A program made the translations under genes and the position numbers. DNA of 64,000 nt from Bifidobacterium catenulatum DSM 16992 = JCM 1194 = LMG 11043 (GTDB lineage: Bacteria > Actinomycetota > Actinomycetes > Actinomycetales > Bifidobacteriaceae): the NCBI RefSeq assembly GCF_001025195.1, contig NZ_AP012325.1:1178001-1242000 (forward strand), given 5' to 3'. Positions 63,374 to 64,000 of the stretch are shown here, piece after piece. Position 1 is the stretch's first letter. Every line of letters starts with the position of its first letter. The notes beneath the pieces are model-generated. The model was not told the DNA's origin. It did no database searches and saw nothing but the letters and a program-made list of their open reading frames with translations.

Positions 63374-64000
<627 letters not shown>

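Overview
The window looks like a chromosomal segment of a Bifidobacterium (Actinomycetota). The evidence is high-GC coding with strong GGAG-type ribosome binding sites, an argCJBDF-argR-argGH cluster, the actinobacterial order tyrS - TPR protein - HAD - tlyA - nadK - recN, DUF4191 and DUF3043 proteins, adenylylatable type I glutamine synthetase, and a YkoEDC-type thiamine ECF transporter. The species cannot be fixed from the sequence alone. No phage, insertion sequence, CRISPR, rRNA or tRNA was recognised.

Region by region. 1-6738: start of glyA, thrC, an MFS transporter, a HAD protein with an internal deletion, a Fic protein, a second HAD protein and a sugar-alcohol-type SDR. 6739-13000 is the accessory stretch. 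A 266-268 bp direct repeat, made of the 3' end of bcp plus downstream DNA, flanks an uncharacterised 812-residue protein with a Gly/Ala-rich membrane block, a sugar-kinase remnant and four copies of a 22-bp motif. It is followed by the intact bcp, a Nim-type flavoprotein and a graveyard of amidohydrolase and other fragments. 13013-15169 is a GntR/ABC operon behind an array of ACTGTT inverted repeats. 15204-26300 holds a HAD hydrolase and the tyrS-to-recN locus, interrupted by a K+ uptake pair (trkH-trkA) on the opposite strand. 26472-28000 holds a truncated MFS fragment and an HD-domain/PF06541 pair. 28018-37076 is the complete ornithine/arginine pathway with ArgR-box-like sites.

37144-44970: a membrane protein, pheST, a TrmH-type methyltransferase, and an ABC permease/ATPase pair whose permease is broken by a one-base frameshift. 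45031-50838 is the most unusual unit: a TPP riboswitch, an NCS2 nucleobase-type permease, a LuxE-like acyl-protein synthetase, a LuxC-like acyl reductase, an SDR and a LOG-family protein, all in one direction with short gaps. There is no luciferase and no carrier protein. 50866-58691: an AEC transporter, an oligopeptide-binding-protein remnant, glnA, DUF4191, lpdA, DUF3043 and an M20 peptidase. 58816-64000: ykoC-ykoD-ykoE under a second TPP riboswitch, an Mrp ATPase without the Fe-S cysteines, and the 3' part of ligA.

Functionally the window joins amino-acid synthesis (Thr, Arg, Gln), translation (TyrS, PheST, TlyA, TrmH), potassium and thiamine-related uptake, and DNA repair (RecN, LigA). 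The best candidates for undescribed biology are the riboswitch-led LuxE/LuxC operon and the 812-residue protein between the bcp repeats.
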